Origin: Flavobacterium sp. LHD-85
GTDB taxonomy: Bacteria > Bacteroidota > Bacteroidia > Flavobacteriales > Flavobacteriaceae
Length of the DNA: 64,000 nt
NCBI RefSeq assembly: GCF_030929595.1
Contig: NZ_JAVFVR010000017.1
Span: 124,001-188,000 of the forward strand
Reading direction: 5' to 3'
A program made the translations under genes and the position numbers. This document shows, piece by piece, positions 25,978 to 33,365 of this stretch. The number at the start of each line of letters is the position of its first letter. Position 1 is the stretch's first letter. The notes under the pieces were generated by a model, which saw only the letters and a program-made list of their open reading frames with translations, made no database searches and was not told the origin of the DNA.

Positions 25978-26793
25978 TCAGTTTGCTAAAACCTGTTTTT
26001 TAGAATCGTTTGTTAGTGCAATTACCAATGCAATTCCGCAGAAAAGTAAAGCAATAATGGCACGTACAATTTCATTTCCGCCACCTACAGTTGGGTTTGC
26101 AACAGCATCTTGAATATGGAAGAAAAGTACAAAAAGTAAAAGCATTAAAGCCAAAAGAAGCGAAATAGGTTTAATCCAAAGTTTAAAAATAATCGAAATG
26201 CCCGAACAAATAAGCGCAACGCCTACAAAATAAGTCCAAAACATAGTTCCAGGCAACCATTTAGGAACCATCGTAGACACAAACTCAGCAAAAAGAAAAT
26301 GGCTTAAACCAAACAAAAGCATTAAAAGCGAATAGAAAATTCGCCCAACAGGAATAAGTTTTTCTAGAAATTTGTCGAATTTGCTTTCGCTTTTGTTCGC
26401 ACTATAGGAACCAGCCAATACAAACGCTCCGCCGCTATAAGTGAGTTCTTCGATAGCATTGATCCAGATTTGTGTAGCGTTGGTTTTATCGGTATTAAAA
26501 ATGAAAATAAACGGAAGATGAGAAACCATAAAAGCGGCAAGAAAAGCAAAACCTAAATAAAGACATACTTTTCGGGTATCAATAAATTTAATGGTAACAA
26601 TTCCCGAAATAATAATTCCTGCTAATATTAAAACAATTCCGGTAAGTATATCAAAACCAGGATATTGATGCGCCCAAGCAGGAAAAGGAGATAAAATTTC
26701 GGATCGAAAATCTTTAATAATAAGCTGATGTACTCCCAAAGCAATTATGCCAATACCGTAAAATAAACGGCCGAGTTTAATAAGTCCTTTCAT
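25978..26793 (-). CDS. DoxX-like membrane protein, two repeats
   Basis: 271 residues, eight hydrophobic segments in two similar halves. Both halves open alike: LIKLGRLFYGIGIIALGVHQLIIKDFRSEILSPFPAWAHQYPGFDILTGIVLILAGI and LIPVGRIFYSLLMLLFGLSHFLFAEFVSTMVPKWLPGTMFWTYFVGVALICSGISII. Each is a four-helix DoxX/DoxD-type unit, so the gene is probably an internal duplication. Inner membrane; DoxX relatives act in thiosulfate or quinone-linked redox and stress, but nothing here points to a substrate. Start of the four-gene minus-strand cluster running down to 24518. Confidence 0.8.
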   Translation of the reverse strand: MKGLIKLGRLFYGIGIIALGVHQLIIKDFRSEILSPFPAWAHQYPGFDILTGIVLILAGIIISGIVTIKFIDTRKVCLYLGFAFLAAFMVSHLPFIFIFNTDKTNATQIWINAIEELTYSGGAFVLAGSYSANKSESKFDKFLEKLIPVGRIFYSLLMLLFGLSHFLFAEFVSTMVPKWLPGTMFWTYFVGVALICSGISIIFKLWIKPISLLLALMLLLFVLFFHIQDAVANPTVGGGNEIVRAIIALLFCGIALVIALTNDSKKQVLAN

Positions 26794-26974
26794 TAATAGT
26801 GGTTTTTAGATAGTAAATTTGTTTTTGGTGGTTGACCAAATATATAAAATTCTTACTAAAATACTGATTTAATGAGGGTTGGTTTTTGTCTATTCGGACA
26901 GTTTTGTCATTTCGACGCAAGGAGAAATCTCCGCAAGTAGCTCCGCAAATATTACAAGATTGTATTGTTAAATT

Positions 26975-27496
26975 TTAAACTCGACTAGGACTATAAACAC
27001 TTTGATAAATTCCATTTTCTAAAGGATGATCTTTTTCTTTTCTTTCAATTCCAGTTTGATATAGATCTTCATCAAAACAGCTAATTATGGCGTTTAAAAA
27101 TGCTCGGCCTGCCGCACCTCGTCCCCACGTGTCTGTCGGGGCGTATCCTGCAAAATTAATTTCATATACTAAATATATTGTTTCTCCTTTTATTGTAGAA
27201 AACCAATCTGTGATAAACTCAGAATATCTTATAAGCTCTTTTTCCGCATATTCATAATTTTCTATTGGAAATAAGTCTTTATCTACATTCCAATTTAAAT
27301 GAGATTTATATTGTCCTAATTTATCTTTTTCGGGATAATTGTTAAGATTATAAACTTTTAATTCAATAGCAGAATATCTATCATGCATCCTGCAAAAGCC
27401 AATCCCATCTAATGTTTCGAAGTTCCAATCTCTTAGTTTATCGATAATTTTGGATAAAGACTCTTTACCATGAACTAAATTATATAGTTGTACCAT
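26975..27496 (-). CDS. Hypothetical protein (orphan)
   Basis: 173 residues, no signal peptide; mixed alpha/beta with many aromatic residues (IDKLRDWNFETLDGIGFCRMHDRYSAIELKVYNLNNYPEKDKLGQYKSHLNWNVDKDLFPIENYEYAEKELIRYSEFITDWF). The centre has YEINFAGYAPTDTWGRGAAGRAFLNAI, a Gly-rich segment. I do not recognise the family. The size and acidic character are like immunity proteins of polymorphic toxins. It opens, on the minus strand, a run of orphan genes. Confidence 0.6.
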   Translation of the reverse strand: MVQLYNLVHGKESLSKIIDKLRDWNFETLDGIGFCRMHDRYSAIELKVYNLNNYPEKDKLGQYKSHLNWNVDKDLFPIENYEYAEKELIRYSEFITDWFSTIKGETIYLVYEINFAGYAPTDTWGRGAAGRAFLNAIISCFDEDLYQTGIERKEKDHPLENGIYQSVYSPSRV

Positions 27497-27542
27497 TTTT
27501 AATGTTTTAAATATCGAGATTTAGCTTACTTTTTATGTCTTT

Positions 27543-27959
27543 TTACAATACAATTTTTCGCCACAATTTAATTGATACAGTAAACAATAAGCCCAGAATA
27601 AAAAATAATAAAAAGAAAATAAGAAAGAAATCCCATTCTGTTTTTCTTTGAAATAAATTTATTAGGATTAAAATTCCAATATAAAATAGGGCATAAGTAA
27701 GACTGTTTAACAAACCTAGAATGAAACTATTTTTATCTTGCTTAAGAATAAAATTGCCAATAGCAATTTGGTAAAAACTAGTAAAAGCGATTATTATTAA
27801 GGCATATGTTAAGTAAGTTGTATTACTCAGCTGATAAGTTTCGCAAGCTATATTTGGTTCAGTAAAGAAGATTTGATTAATGAAAAGACATCCAATAACA
27901 ATTAGCGTCGTAATTGCTATGGGAATAATAGTTCCTAATATAATTTTAGAGATTTTCAT
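27543..27959 (-). CDS. Hypothetical four-helix membrane protein
   Basis: 138 residues, about four hydrophobic helices (IILGTIIPIAITTLIVIGCLFI, LTYALIIIAFTSFYQIAIG, FILGLLNSLTYALFYIGILILINLF, WDFFLIFFLLFFILGLLFTVSIKLW). No family recognised. Orphan-array member. Low-complexity hydrophobicity makes any assignment unsafe. Confidence 0.6.
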   Translation of the reverse strand: MKISKIILGTIIPIAITTLIVIGCLFINQIFFTEPNIACETYQLSNTTYLTYALIIIAFTSFYQIAIGNFILKQDKNSFILGLLNSLTYALFYIGILILINLFQRKTEWDFFLIFFLLFFILGLLFTVSIKLWRKIVL

Positions 27960-28001
27960 TAACTTCTTTTTTGTGATTTACTTCTTGTTTGTATCTGTTA
28001 T

Positions 28002-28364
28002 TTAGATTTTTGTCAAATTTCCCGATCCATAACCACAACGAGCACAATATATTGCTCGTGATGTTCTAAAAGGTTTTTTACAATTTGGACAATCTTTTCC
28101 AAATTGACTACTTTGGTGATGTAAAATAGCTAATGGATTTGATTCATATTCTCCAGTTAACATACGGTACATTTCAAGTAAATAGCGATATTTCTCAAAA
28201 GTTTCAATTTTGTCCAACCAAACAAAATCTTTAATATTTCTTTTTTCCAGTTCTTTTTCAACGATTTTTTTTCCATGAATAAATGCTTCTTGACATAATG
28301 CAAACTCCTCGTCATTTAGCATTACAACATTTACATTACAGCGCCAACAAAATCTCTCTTCCAT
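28002..28364 (-). CDS. Zinc-ribbon hypothetical protein
   Basis: 120 residues. Three CxxC pairs: FCWRCN near 5-9, CPNCKK near 92-96 and CARCGY near 107-111. The last two probably form a zinc ribbon, and the N-terminal pair may bind a second metal. Between them is a helical stretch (ALCQEAFIHGKKIVEKELEKRNIKDFVWLDKIETFEKYRYLLEMYRMLTGEYES). Cytoplasmic. No family name can be given; ribbon proteins like this often act in nucleic acid or protein binding. Member of the orphan array. Confidence 0.68.
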   Translation of the reverse strand: MEERFCWRCNVNVVMLNDEEFALCQEAFIHGKKIVEKELEKRNIKDFVWLDKIETFEKYRYLLEMYRMLTGEYESNPLAILHHQSSQFGKDCPNCKKPFRTSRAIYCARCGYGSGNLTKI

Positions 28365-28381
28365 ATTATTAATTCAAAAAT

Positions 28382-28735
28382 TTACTCACACAACAAAGTA
28401 TCAAAATCAACATGAAGTTGACTTGTATCTTGGTCAATATTAACCCAATTAAAATTTCTTAAAACGTAGGCATTTCCTCCATCAATTTTAACCCATTCAT
28501 CTATTCCTTTGGCAGCATTTGTCAAATCGTTTTTTGGTGTCATTCCAATAGGAGCGACGTAACTTCTATTTTTTGTTAAAGCTTTACAATTACTTGTTTC
28601 TATTTCCGATTGTGTAATATATTTTGATTTTGTTAAAGTAGGTAGTGTATTATGTACTTGAAGTGGAGACATTGAAGTACAAGAAGTAAGAAATAAAATC
28701 ACTCCAACAAGATTTAGTTTGATCAGCTTATTCAT
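28382..28735 (-). CDS. Hypothetical lipoprotein (orphan)
   Basis: 117 residues. The signal MNKLIKLNLVGVILFLTSCTSMSP has a lipobox with the lipid Cys at 19. The mature part contains two more Cys (TSNCKAL near 49 and LLCE at the C-terminal end) that may pair. No family recognised. The stop is 17 bases before the zinc-ribbon gene's start, so they are probably cotranscribed. Confidence 0.62.
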   Translation of the reverse strand: MNKLIKLNLVGVILFLTSCTSMSPLQVHNTLPTLTKSKYITQSEIETSNCKALTKNRSYVAPIGMTPKNDLTNAAKGIDEWVKIDGGNAYVLRNFNWVNIDQDTSQLHVDFDTLLCE

Positions 28736-28793
28736 TTTGGATAGGTTTAGTTTTTATCAAATATAAAATATTTCATGCATTTTTTGATTTTAA

Positions 28794-28888
28794 AAATCGG
28801 TTGTATACACTCGATTGTTTACAATCACTTAAAAATAATCTGGTATTTCTAATTTCGTTTTGAAATAAAAAACAGAAAAACATGGAAA
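28794..28888 (+). repeat. Duplicated 5' flank, copy A (with 31324-31419)
   Basis: The sequence AAATCGGTTGTATACACTCG ... AATTTCGTTT ... CATGGAAA is repeated at 31324-31419 with a few mismatches. Both copies end in an ATG on the plus strand, opposite to the surrounding genes, so they look like the promoter/leader of a lost gene. GATTGTTTACAATC inside copy A is a palindrome. Confidence 0.65.
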
Positions 28889-28959
28889 TACAAAATAAAG
28901 AAAGAGCCGAAGAATTATGAACTGCACCCAAAAGTTTGGAAGTATTTGAGAAAGATTAA
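28882..28959 (+). pseudogene. Start fragment of a lost plus-strand gene
   Basis: After the duplicated leader the frame reads MEIQNKERAEEL, a TGA, then TAPKSLEVFEKD and TAA. It looks like the first codons of a gene whose body has been deleted; a TGG in place of the TGA would keep it open. It overlaps the end of the minus-strand 28956 gene by 4 bases. Too short to name. Confidence 0.35.
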
Positions 28960-29720
28960 GATTCATCTACAATCCATGATGGATATTCATCTACATAGAC
29001 CCATTTGTTATTTTCTTTTTTGATGAAAATAAAACTTCTGCAAATCTTATTTTGATTGCAGTAGAAAGAAAATAAAAAGCACCCCTTTGTATTATTTTTA
29101 TTTAAAACCAATCGATATATTTTCGAACCTCGAATACTGAATTCATCTTTAGAAGTGAGATCTTCTTTTTCATATTTATAATAAGAATGGTCTAACTCAC
29201 CTCTTGCAAATGTTTTGTTTTCACCTTTATAATGCACTTGCCTTTTAATTAAATCGATATATTCTTCACCAATGATCGTATCCATTCGCGCCAATTCATT
29301 GTATTTAAAATCAGAAAGTAAATATTGGTAGTTTTGTTTCCAATCATTTTCGTTCTTCAGGTTGTTAGTGGCGGGAATGTATTTATAAGCAAATAAAGTA
29401 TCACTAATAAACACATTAATTTTTTTTGTTTTTAAAACATCTGAGATAGAATCAGAGTAGTAATTCAAATGATTTAAATCTTTTTTGAGATCTTCTCTTT
29501 TTAGAGAATCTTCCTCCATTGCAATTCCCGTTTCGAGCCCAAAAGAGGCAAATTTGTAGCCTTTTCCCCCTTTAAAAAAACTAGCAATTGAATTTGGATT
29601 AGTGTCTAAATATTGACTAAGCGTTTGTTTGATAATTTCTTTTTCAGTTTTAAAGTCAATGTTTTGAGAATACGAAAAGTTGAAAAGAAGAATAAAAAAC
29701 AAAATAGAAAGTAGTTTCAT
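28956..29720 (-). CDS. Secreted hypothetical protein (orphan)
   Basis: 254 residues. Signal peptide MKLLSILFFILLFNFSYSQ. The mature protein starts NIDFKTEKEIIKQTLSQYLDTNPNSIASFFKGGKGYKFASFGLETGIAMEEDSLKREDLKKDLNHLNYYSDSISDVLKTKKINVFISDTLFAYKYIPA. It ends in FIKKENNKWVYVDEYPSWIVDES, a pattern like SnoaL/NTF2-type C-terminal strands (KxxxKWVYV). Function unknown, probably periplasmic. Member of the orphan array. Confidence 0.62.
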   Translation of the reverse strand: MKLLSILFFILLFNFSYSQNIDFKTEKEIIKQTLSQYLDTNPNSIASFFKGGKGYKFASFGLETGIAMEEDSLKREDLKKDLNHLNYYSDSISDVLKTKKINVFISDTLFAYKYIPATNNLKNENDWKQNYQYLLSDFKYNELARMDTIIGEEYIDLIKRQVHYKGENKTFARGELDHSYYKYEKEDLTSKDEFSIRGSKIYRLVLNKNNTKGCFLFSFYCNQNKICRSFIFIKKENNKWVYVDEYPSWIVDES

Positions 29721-29799
29721 TTAATTTTATTGAGTTACGGATAATTAGTTTAGAAACTGTAGCTGTAAAGATTGGCTTATTTTTCTGTAAATATAAAAA

Positions 29800-29827
29800 A
29801 AAAGCTACATGATTTGTTGCAGCTTTT
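29800..29827 (-). terminator. Terminator of the 29969 gene
   Basis: On the minus strand, the stem AAAAGCTGCAA/ATGTAGCTTTT is followed by a T run. Confidence 0.7.
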
Positions 29828-29870
29828 GTATTTGATAATTTGTATTATACTTGATTATTTCGGACCAAAA

Positions 29871-29930
29871 CTAGTGCGAGCGTCTCGCTCGCGAACGCAA
29901 CGTTGAAACAAGCGAGACACTCGCGCTAGC
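29871..29930. repeat. Palindromic repeat, GCGAGCGTCTCGCTCGC family
   Basis: CTAGTGCGAGCGTCTCGCTC ... GCGAGACACTCGCGCTAGC is an imperfect inverted repeat. A relative is at 32702-32763 and a decayed trace near 58015. GC-rich compared with its surroundings. Confidence 0.6.
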
Positions 29931-29968
29931 AACGGGAGCCGTAGCACGGTTAGGCAAGATAATCTTGT

Positions 29969-30406
29969 TTATTCAGTTTTTAGTTTGTTGATTCTTTTTC
30001 TGAATAATAAAAACTCTATTGTCGTAAGAAGTAGATAAATTATTGAAAAAATGGCAAGCTTTGTCAAAATAGTTAAATTGTGTAAGTGTATGTCGATCAA
30101 TAGTTTAATAACGATAAAAAGGACACAAAATAAAGGTATTCCTAAAAATGCTAAAAGTGACCAATAGAAATTATTCCTAATTTTTGCTATCAGATTTAGA
30201 AAAATTGCAAAAGAAGAGATAATCATAGCAATAAAATATATAGTAGAAAAACCTATATTTAATATGAGTTCTAAAATCTGTATAAATTTTTCAAAGAAAT
30301 TTCCATCAATCATCTTTGTTTCTGAAATCACAATTCTATAAATAAAAAACAATGAAATGCTTATTAGAAAATTAATTACCCAAAATCTAAATACAATTTT
30401 ATTCAT
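29969..30406 (-). CDS. Hypothetical four-helix membrane protein
   Basis: 145 residues from ATG 30406 (MNKIVFRFWVINFLISISLFFIYRIV). An upstream in-frame ATG at 30490 would add 28 residues (AQSQSRKLSGLRSTDYTTDN...) encoded by a repeat module, so I reject it. Four hydrophobic helices (INFLISISLFFIYRIVIS, ILNIGFSTIYFIAMIISSFAIFL, WSLLAFLGIPLFCVLFIVIKLLI, IFSIIYLLLTTIEFLLF). No family recognised. Orphan array, flanked by a repeat on each side. Confidence 0.6.
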   Translation of the reverse strand: MNKIVFRFWVINFLISISLFFIYRIVISETKMIDGNFFEKFIQILELILNIGFSTIYFIAMIISSFAIFLNLIAKIRNNFYWSLLAFLGIPLFCVLFIVIKLLIDIHLHNLTILTKLAIFSIIYLLLTTIEFLLFRKRINKLKTE

Positions 30407-30445
30407 TTTTTTTGTAGCTGGTTTTTTATTGTCTGTCGTGTAATC

Positions 30446-30700
30446 CGTGCTGCGCAATCCCGAAAGCTTTCGGGACTGACTTTGCGCCATTTTCGCTATC
30501 GTTAATTTGAAAACAGAAACGTATCAAAGTCTCTGACTTTATATCATTCGTGCTTATAAAAATAATGATTTTAGAGCGATTAGTAAAAAGGCGGGAGACT
30601 TTTGATTGGTTTTTGGATTTATAAGAAGCAAAACAAAAAAAACGCAAAGTCAGAGACATTTGCGTAGCGTTTCAGTTGAAGACTTCGTGGAGCGGGGAGA
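30446..30700. repeat. Cassette-flanking repeat module, copy 1
   Basis: About 250 bases shared with 31421-31657 and in part with 32766-32853. Conserved blocks, in order: CGTGCTGCGCAA, GCTATCGTTAATTTGAAAAC, CTTATAAAAATAAT.ATTTTAGA.CGATT.GTAAAAA, GGGAGACTTTTGA, CGCAAAGTCAGAGACATTTG, CGTAGCGTTTCAGTTGAAGA. Copy 1 also holds the perfect palindrome TCCCGAAAGCTTTCGGGA (30458-30475). The gap from 30407 to 30757 has no gene. Confidence 0.7.
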
Positions 30701-30757
30701 AATCTTCGTAAGTAGCTCCGCAAAGAGTTTCCATATTGTAAGCACAAAGCGTTGTAA

Positions 30758-31285
30758 TCACGATTTTGATAAACGTATCTTTTCTTTCATAATTTCATTA
30801 ATTTTTTCAAGGATATTATTTGCATTTTCAAAAGTTAACCAATCTATAATTCTTTTTGTCTTAGAACTTTTTTGAATAACGATCGAATAATGTGATTTTG
30901 AAAATAAACAGTTTAAGCGCATATTATATTTAGTTCTTTCAATTGCCAGATCTAAAATACTGATTTTTTCAATTTCAAAAACTTGATATTCTTTGGACTT
31001 ATTAAAAAGACGATTTTTATTGATGACTTTTATTTTTTCTGATGAGATTTCTAAAATGACTTTTCCAAAAGTATTCCACAGCCAAATATTAAGGAATAAA
31101 ATAAAGAACCCTAAAAAAGGAATTAATAATATAATGTAATGTAAAATTGAAAGGAGATAAGTGTTTTCAGCTGACACAATAGGAAGAATAACAAACATTA
31201 TAAGAATCAAAATTAAAAGACCAAAAGGAAGAAAGATTGCAATGAACCAGTTTGGTTTATTTTTAATTGTTATTGTTTCTGCCAT
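30758..31285 (-). CDS. Hypothetical membrane protein with PH-like domain
   Basis: 175 residues. Two N-terminal helices (FIAIFLPFGLLILILIMFVILPIV and YLLSILHYIILLIPFLGFFILFLNIWLW) are followed by a soluble beta-rich part: GKVILEISSEKIKVINKNRLFNKSKEYQVFEIEKISILDLA ... IVIQKSSKTKRIIDWLTFENANNILEKINEIMKE. The two-helix plus 'E......I...N.L......Y.IEKI..L' plan is like bacterial PH-type membrane proteins. Exact family unsure. It lies between repeat copies 1 and 2. Confidence 0.65.
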   Translation of the reverse strand: MAETITIKNKPNWFIAIFLPFGLLILILIMFVILPIVSAENTYLLSILHYIILLIPFLGFFILFLNIWLWNTFGKVILEISSEKIKVINKNRLFNKSKEYQVFEIEKISILDLAIERTKYNMRLNCLFSKSHYSIVIQKSSKTKRIIDWLTFENANNILEKINEIMKEKIRLSKS

Positions 31286-31323
31286 TTAATTTTATGAGTT
31301 TTGATTGTTTTGTTTGTGTTCAC

Positions 31324-31419
31324 AAATCGGTTGTATACACTCGATTGTTTACGATCACGTAAAAATAATCTATTCTTTCTAATTTCGTTTCAAAGAAAAA
31401 CAACTAAAAATCATGGAAA
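31324..31419 (+). repeat. Duplicated 5' flank, copy B
   Basis: Matches 28794-28888 (AAATCGGTTGTATACACTCG ... CATGGAAA). It ends one base before repeat copy 2 begins, and its ATG runs straight into that repeat. The 430-base gap from 31286 to 31715 holds only this and repeat copy 2. Confidence 0.65.
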
Positions 31420-31420
31420 C

Positions 31421-31700
31421 CGTGCTGCGCAAATGTCTCTGACTTTGCGCCTTTTTTGCTATCGTTAATTTGAAAACCGAAAGGTCTCAAAGTCTCAGAC
31501 TTTACATCATTCGTACTTATAAAAATAATCATTTTAGAACGATTCGTAAAAAATCGGGAGACTTTTGAGTGGCTTTATAGTTTATAAGAAACAAAAAAAA
31601 ACGCAAAGTCAGAGACATTTGCGTAGCGTTTCAGTTGAAGACTTCGTTGAGCAGGGGCATTTGCGTAGCACTTATTAATAACACTTAGAAGAGCGGGGGG
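31421..31700. repeat. Cassette-flanking repeat module, copy 2, with tail
   Basis: Bases 31421-31657 match copy 1. The tail 31655-31698 (GGGGCATTTGCGTAGCACTT ... ACACTTAGAAGAGCGGGG) matches the end of copy 3 (32810-32853), so copy 2 bridges both versions. GTCTCTGACTTTGCG near its start and CGCAAAGTCAGAGAC near 31600 are inverted. Confidence 0.7.
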
Positions 31701-31715
31701 GCTATCGGTCTTTCG

Positions 31716-32585
31716 TTATTTAATATTTTTGTTTCGATATTGTTCCGGTTTCACCAATCTTACCGCTCTAAGCAATGCGACATATTGATCTTCCATCATT
31801 TGGTTGCTTATCGAAGCAGATTTGATTCCGTTAAAACCAATCACTTTATAAGTGTCTCCAATTTTCTTAAGAAGTACTGAGGAACTTTCCTGATAAAACA
31901 TATAATAAGCCAAATCTCCTTTAAAAGAAATAGCTCCACTCGCCGCATACGGATTGTTGATTTCTTCATTAATTACATTGGTGCCAGATCTTTTTTTTGC
32001 ATACTCATAAAGACGTTTCACAAAATTTGCTGTAGCATCGTCACAATTGTTTTTTAATGCATTTAAATCGTTGTTTTTACAATAGTTATTCACATCATTA
32101 AAGAAAAGATTGGTGATTTGAAAAACAGGATCACGAGCAGGTTTTCCTTTTAAATACACTTTGTAATCACTTATTTTTTTCTCTAGTGCAGGAATGGTAT
32201 AAGCATTTGGAAATATATTATTTTCTCCCACAATTTTCCATTGGTCATTACTTCTCAGTAAGTTTAGTTGGAAAGGTATCGGACTGTTCATAATACAAGT
32301 TGCCTTATTTCCTTTAATTTCAACAGTTTTTGGCGTTATAGTTATTAACTCTGGACCTATTGCAAGATCAGATTCAAGAAGTCTTGAATATTGACGGTTT
32401 AGAAGCATTTGTCTGTAAAGAGTATCTCCGAGAACCGGTTTTATCTTTAAAGTGTCGCCATTTTCAAAAGCTATTCTGCCCTCTATATAAGTTGTGCAGG
32501 TTTCTTTTATTTTGCTTTCTTCGCTCTGTTTACAGCTTACAAAAAAAATAAATAGTAGAAAAAGTAACGAGTAGATTTTATTCAT
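31716..32585 (-). CDS. Hypothetical lipoprotein (orphan)
   Basis: 289 residues. The signal MNKIYSLLFLLFIFFVSCKQSEE has the lipid Cys at 18. The first domain (~22-130) has an NTF2/DUF-like pattern ending in NDQWKIVGENN. The second, helical part includes KPARDPVFQITNLFFNDVNNYCKNNDLNALKNNCDDATANFVKRLYEYAKKR and ends in a beta segment with DLAYYMFYQESSSVLLKKIGDTYKVIGFNG. I do not recognise the family. It lies between repeat copies 2 and 3. Confidence 0.62.
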   Translation of the reverse strand: MNKIYSLLFLLFIFFVSCKQSEESKIKETCTTYIEGRIAFENGDTLKIKPVLGDTLYRQMLLNRQYSRLLESDLAIGPELITITPKTVEIKGNKATCIMNSPIPFQLNLLRSNDQWKIVGENNIFPNAYTIPALEKKISDYKVYLKGKPARDPVFQITNLFFNDVNNYCKNNDLNALKNNCDDATANFVKRLYEYAKKRSGTNVINEEINNPYAASGAISFKGDLAYYMFYQESSSVLLKKIGDTYKVIGFNGIKSASISNQMMEDQYVALLRAVRLVKPEQYRNKNIK

Positions 32586-32701
32586 AAATAGTGTTTTATT
32601 AATATCTCGGACTATGGTTTAATAAGGCTTAAAAATAATTAAAAAACTACATGATTTTTGTAAAATAAAATTATTCTCTAAAACAATCAAGGTTTCTTCT
32701 A

Positions 32702-32763
32702 GCTAGAGCGAGCATCCCGCTCGTGAACGTAGTAATAGGCACGAGCGGGACGCTCGCGCCAGC
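32702..32763. repeat. Palindromic repeat, GCGAGCATCCCGCTCGTG family
   Basis: GCTAGAGCGAGCATCCCGCTC ends here against GAGCGGGACGCTCGCGCCAGC, an imperfect inverted repeat related to 29871-29930. Confidence 0.6.
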
Positions 32764-32765
32764 AA

Positions 32766-32853
32766 GTGGCTTTCGGATTTATAAGAAACAAAAAAACGCA
32801 AAGTCAGAGACATTTGCGTAGCACTTATAATACCACTTAGAAGAGCGGGGGGA
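32766..32853. repeat. Cassette-flanking repeat module, copy 3 (partial)
   Basis: Begins GTGGCTTTCGGATTTATAAG and carries CGCAAAGTCAGAGACATTTG and CGTAGCACTTAT..TACCACTTAGAAGAGCGGGG. It matches the second half of copy 2 and ends just before the superinfection-immunity gene's stop. Confidence 0.68.
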
Positions 32854-32860
32854 GCTGATA

Positions 32861-33235
32861 TTATGACTGCAATAATTTTGATTTTTGTTGTTCAAACTCC
32901 TCTTGAGATAAGACACCAGAGTCTAATAAAGCTTTTAGTTTTTGTAAACTATTTAATTTTTCATCAAAATCATTCTTTTGTTGTGTAGATGGGTTTTCTT
33001 CTTTAGGAAAGGGAGTATTGTTTACGACAATTGTTTGAGTTTCACGATCCGTTGTGCAAGCCCAAACTAATGAAGCGATCCAACCAATGAATGTCCATCC
33101 TAAAAAGAAATTTAGCATTATTATTGCAGCACCATTATTTTTTTTACGACTTAATGCAATAATTGATGGTAAAAAATAAATTACTATAAATGGAATTCCA
33201 ACTACAAGAAATTCTGTTACTCCAATTCTTCCCAT
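32861..33235 (-). CDS. Superinfection-immunity-like membrane protein with SHOCT tail
   Basis: 124 residues. Two helices: VTEFLVVGIPFIVIYFLPSIIALSR and NGAAIIMLNFFLGWTFIGWIASLVWACT; the block NFFLGWTFIGWIASLVWAC is the core of the superinfection-immunity (Imm) family named for phage T4 Imm. A polar linker leads to a C-terminal SHOCT motif (LNSLQKLKALLDSGVLSQEEFEQQKSKLLQS). Phage Imm proteins block DNA injection by a second phage, but most bacterial members have no tested role. Inner membrane. It is next to the putAbiC-like gene, 130 bases apart. Confidence 0.85.
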   Translation of the reverse strand: MGRIGVTEFLVVGIPFIVIYFLPSIIALSRKKNNGAAIIMLNFFLGWTFIGWIASLVWACTTDRETQTIVVNNTPFPKEENPSTQQKNDFDEKLNSLQKLKALLDSGVLSQEEFEQQKSKLLQS

Positions 33236-33365
33236 AATATTTGATTAATTAGTTATTAATTTTCAATTTCGAGATGTTAATTTTTATTTAATACATTATA
33301 CTAACACAATGTTTGAGCAAGTTAGCTAATACTTCTTTATGTAATAAATTTACGAAGATTGACTG

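Noticed and set aside
30407..30490. 28-residue N-terminal extension of the 29969 membrane protein
   Set aside because: It is encoded by a repeat module that occurs elsewhere without this gene; ATG 30406 starts directly at the membrane helix.
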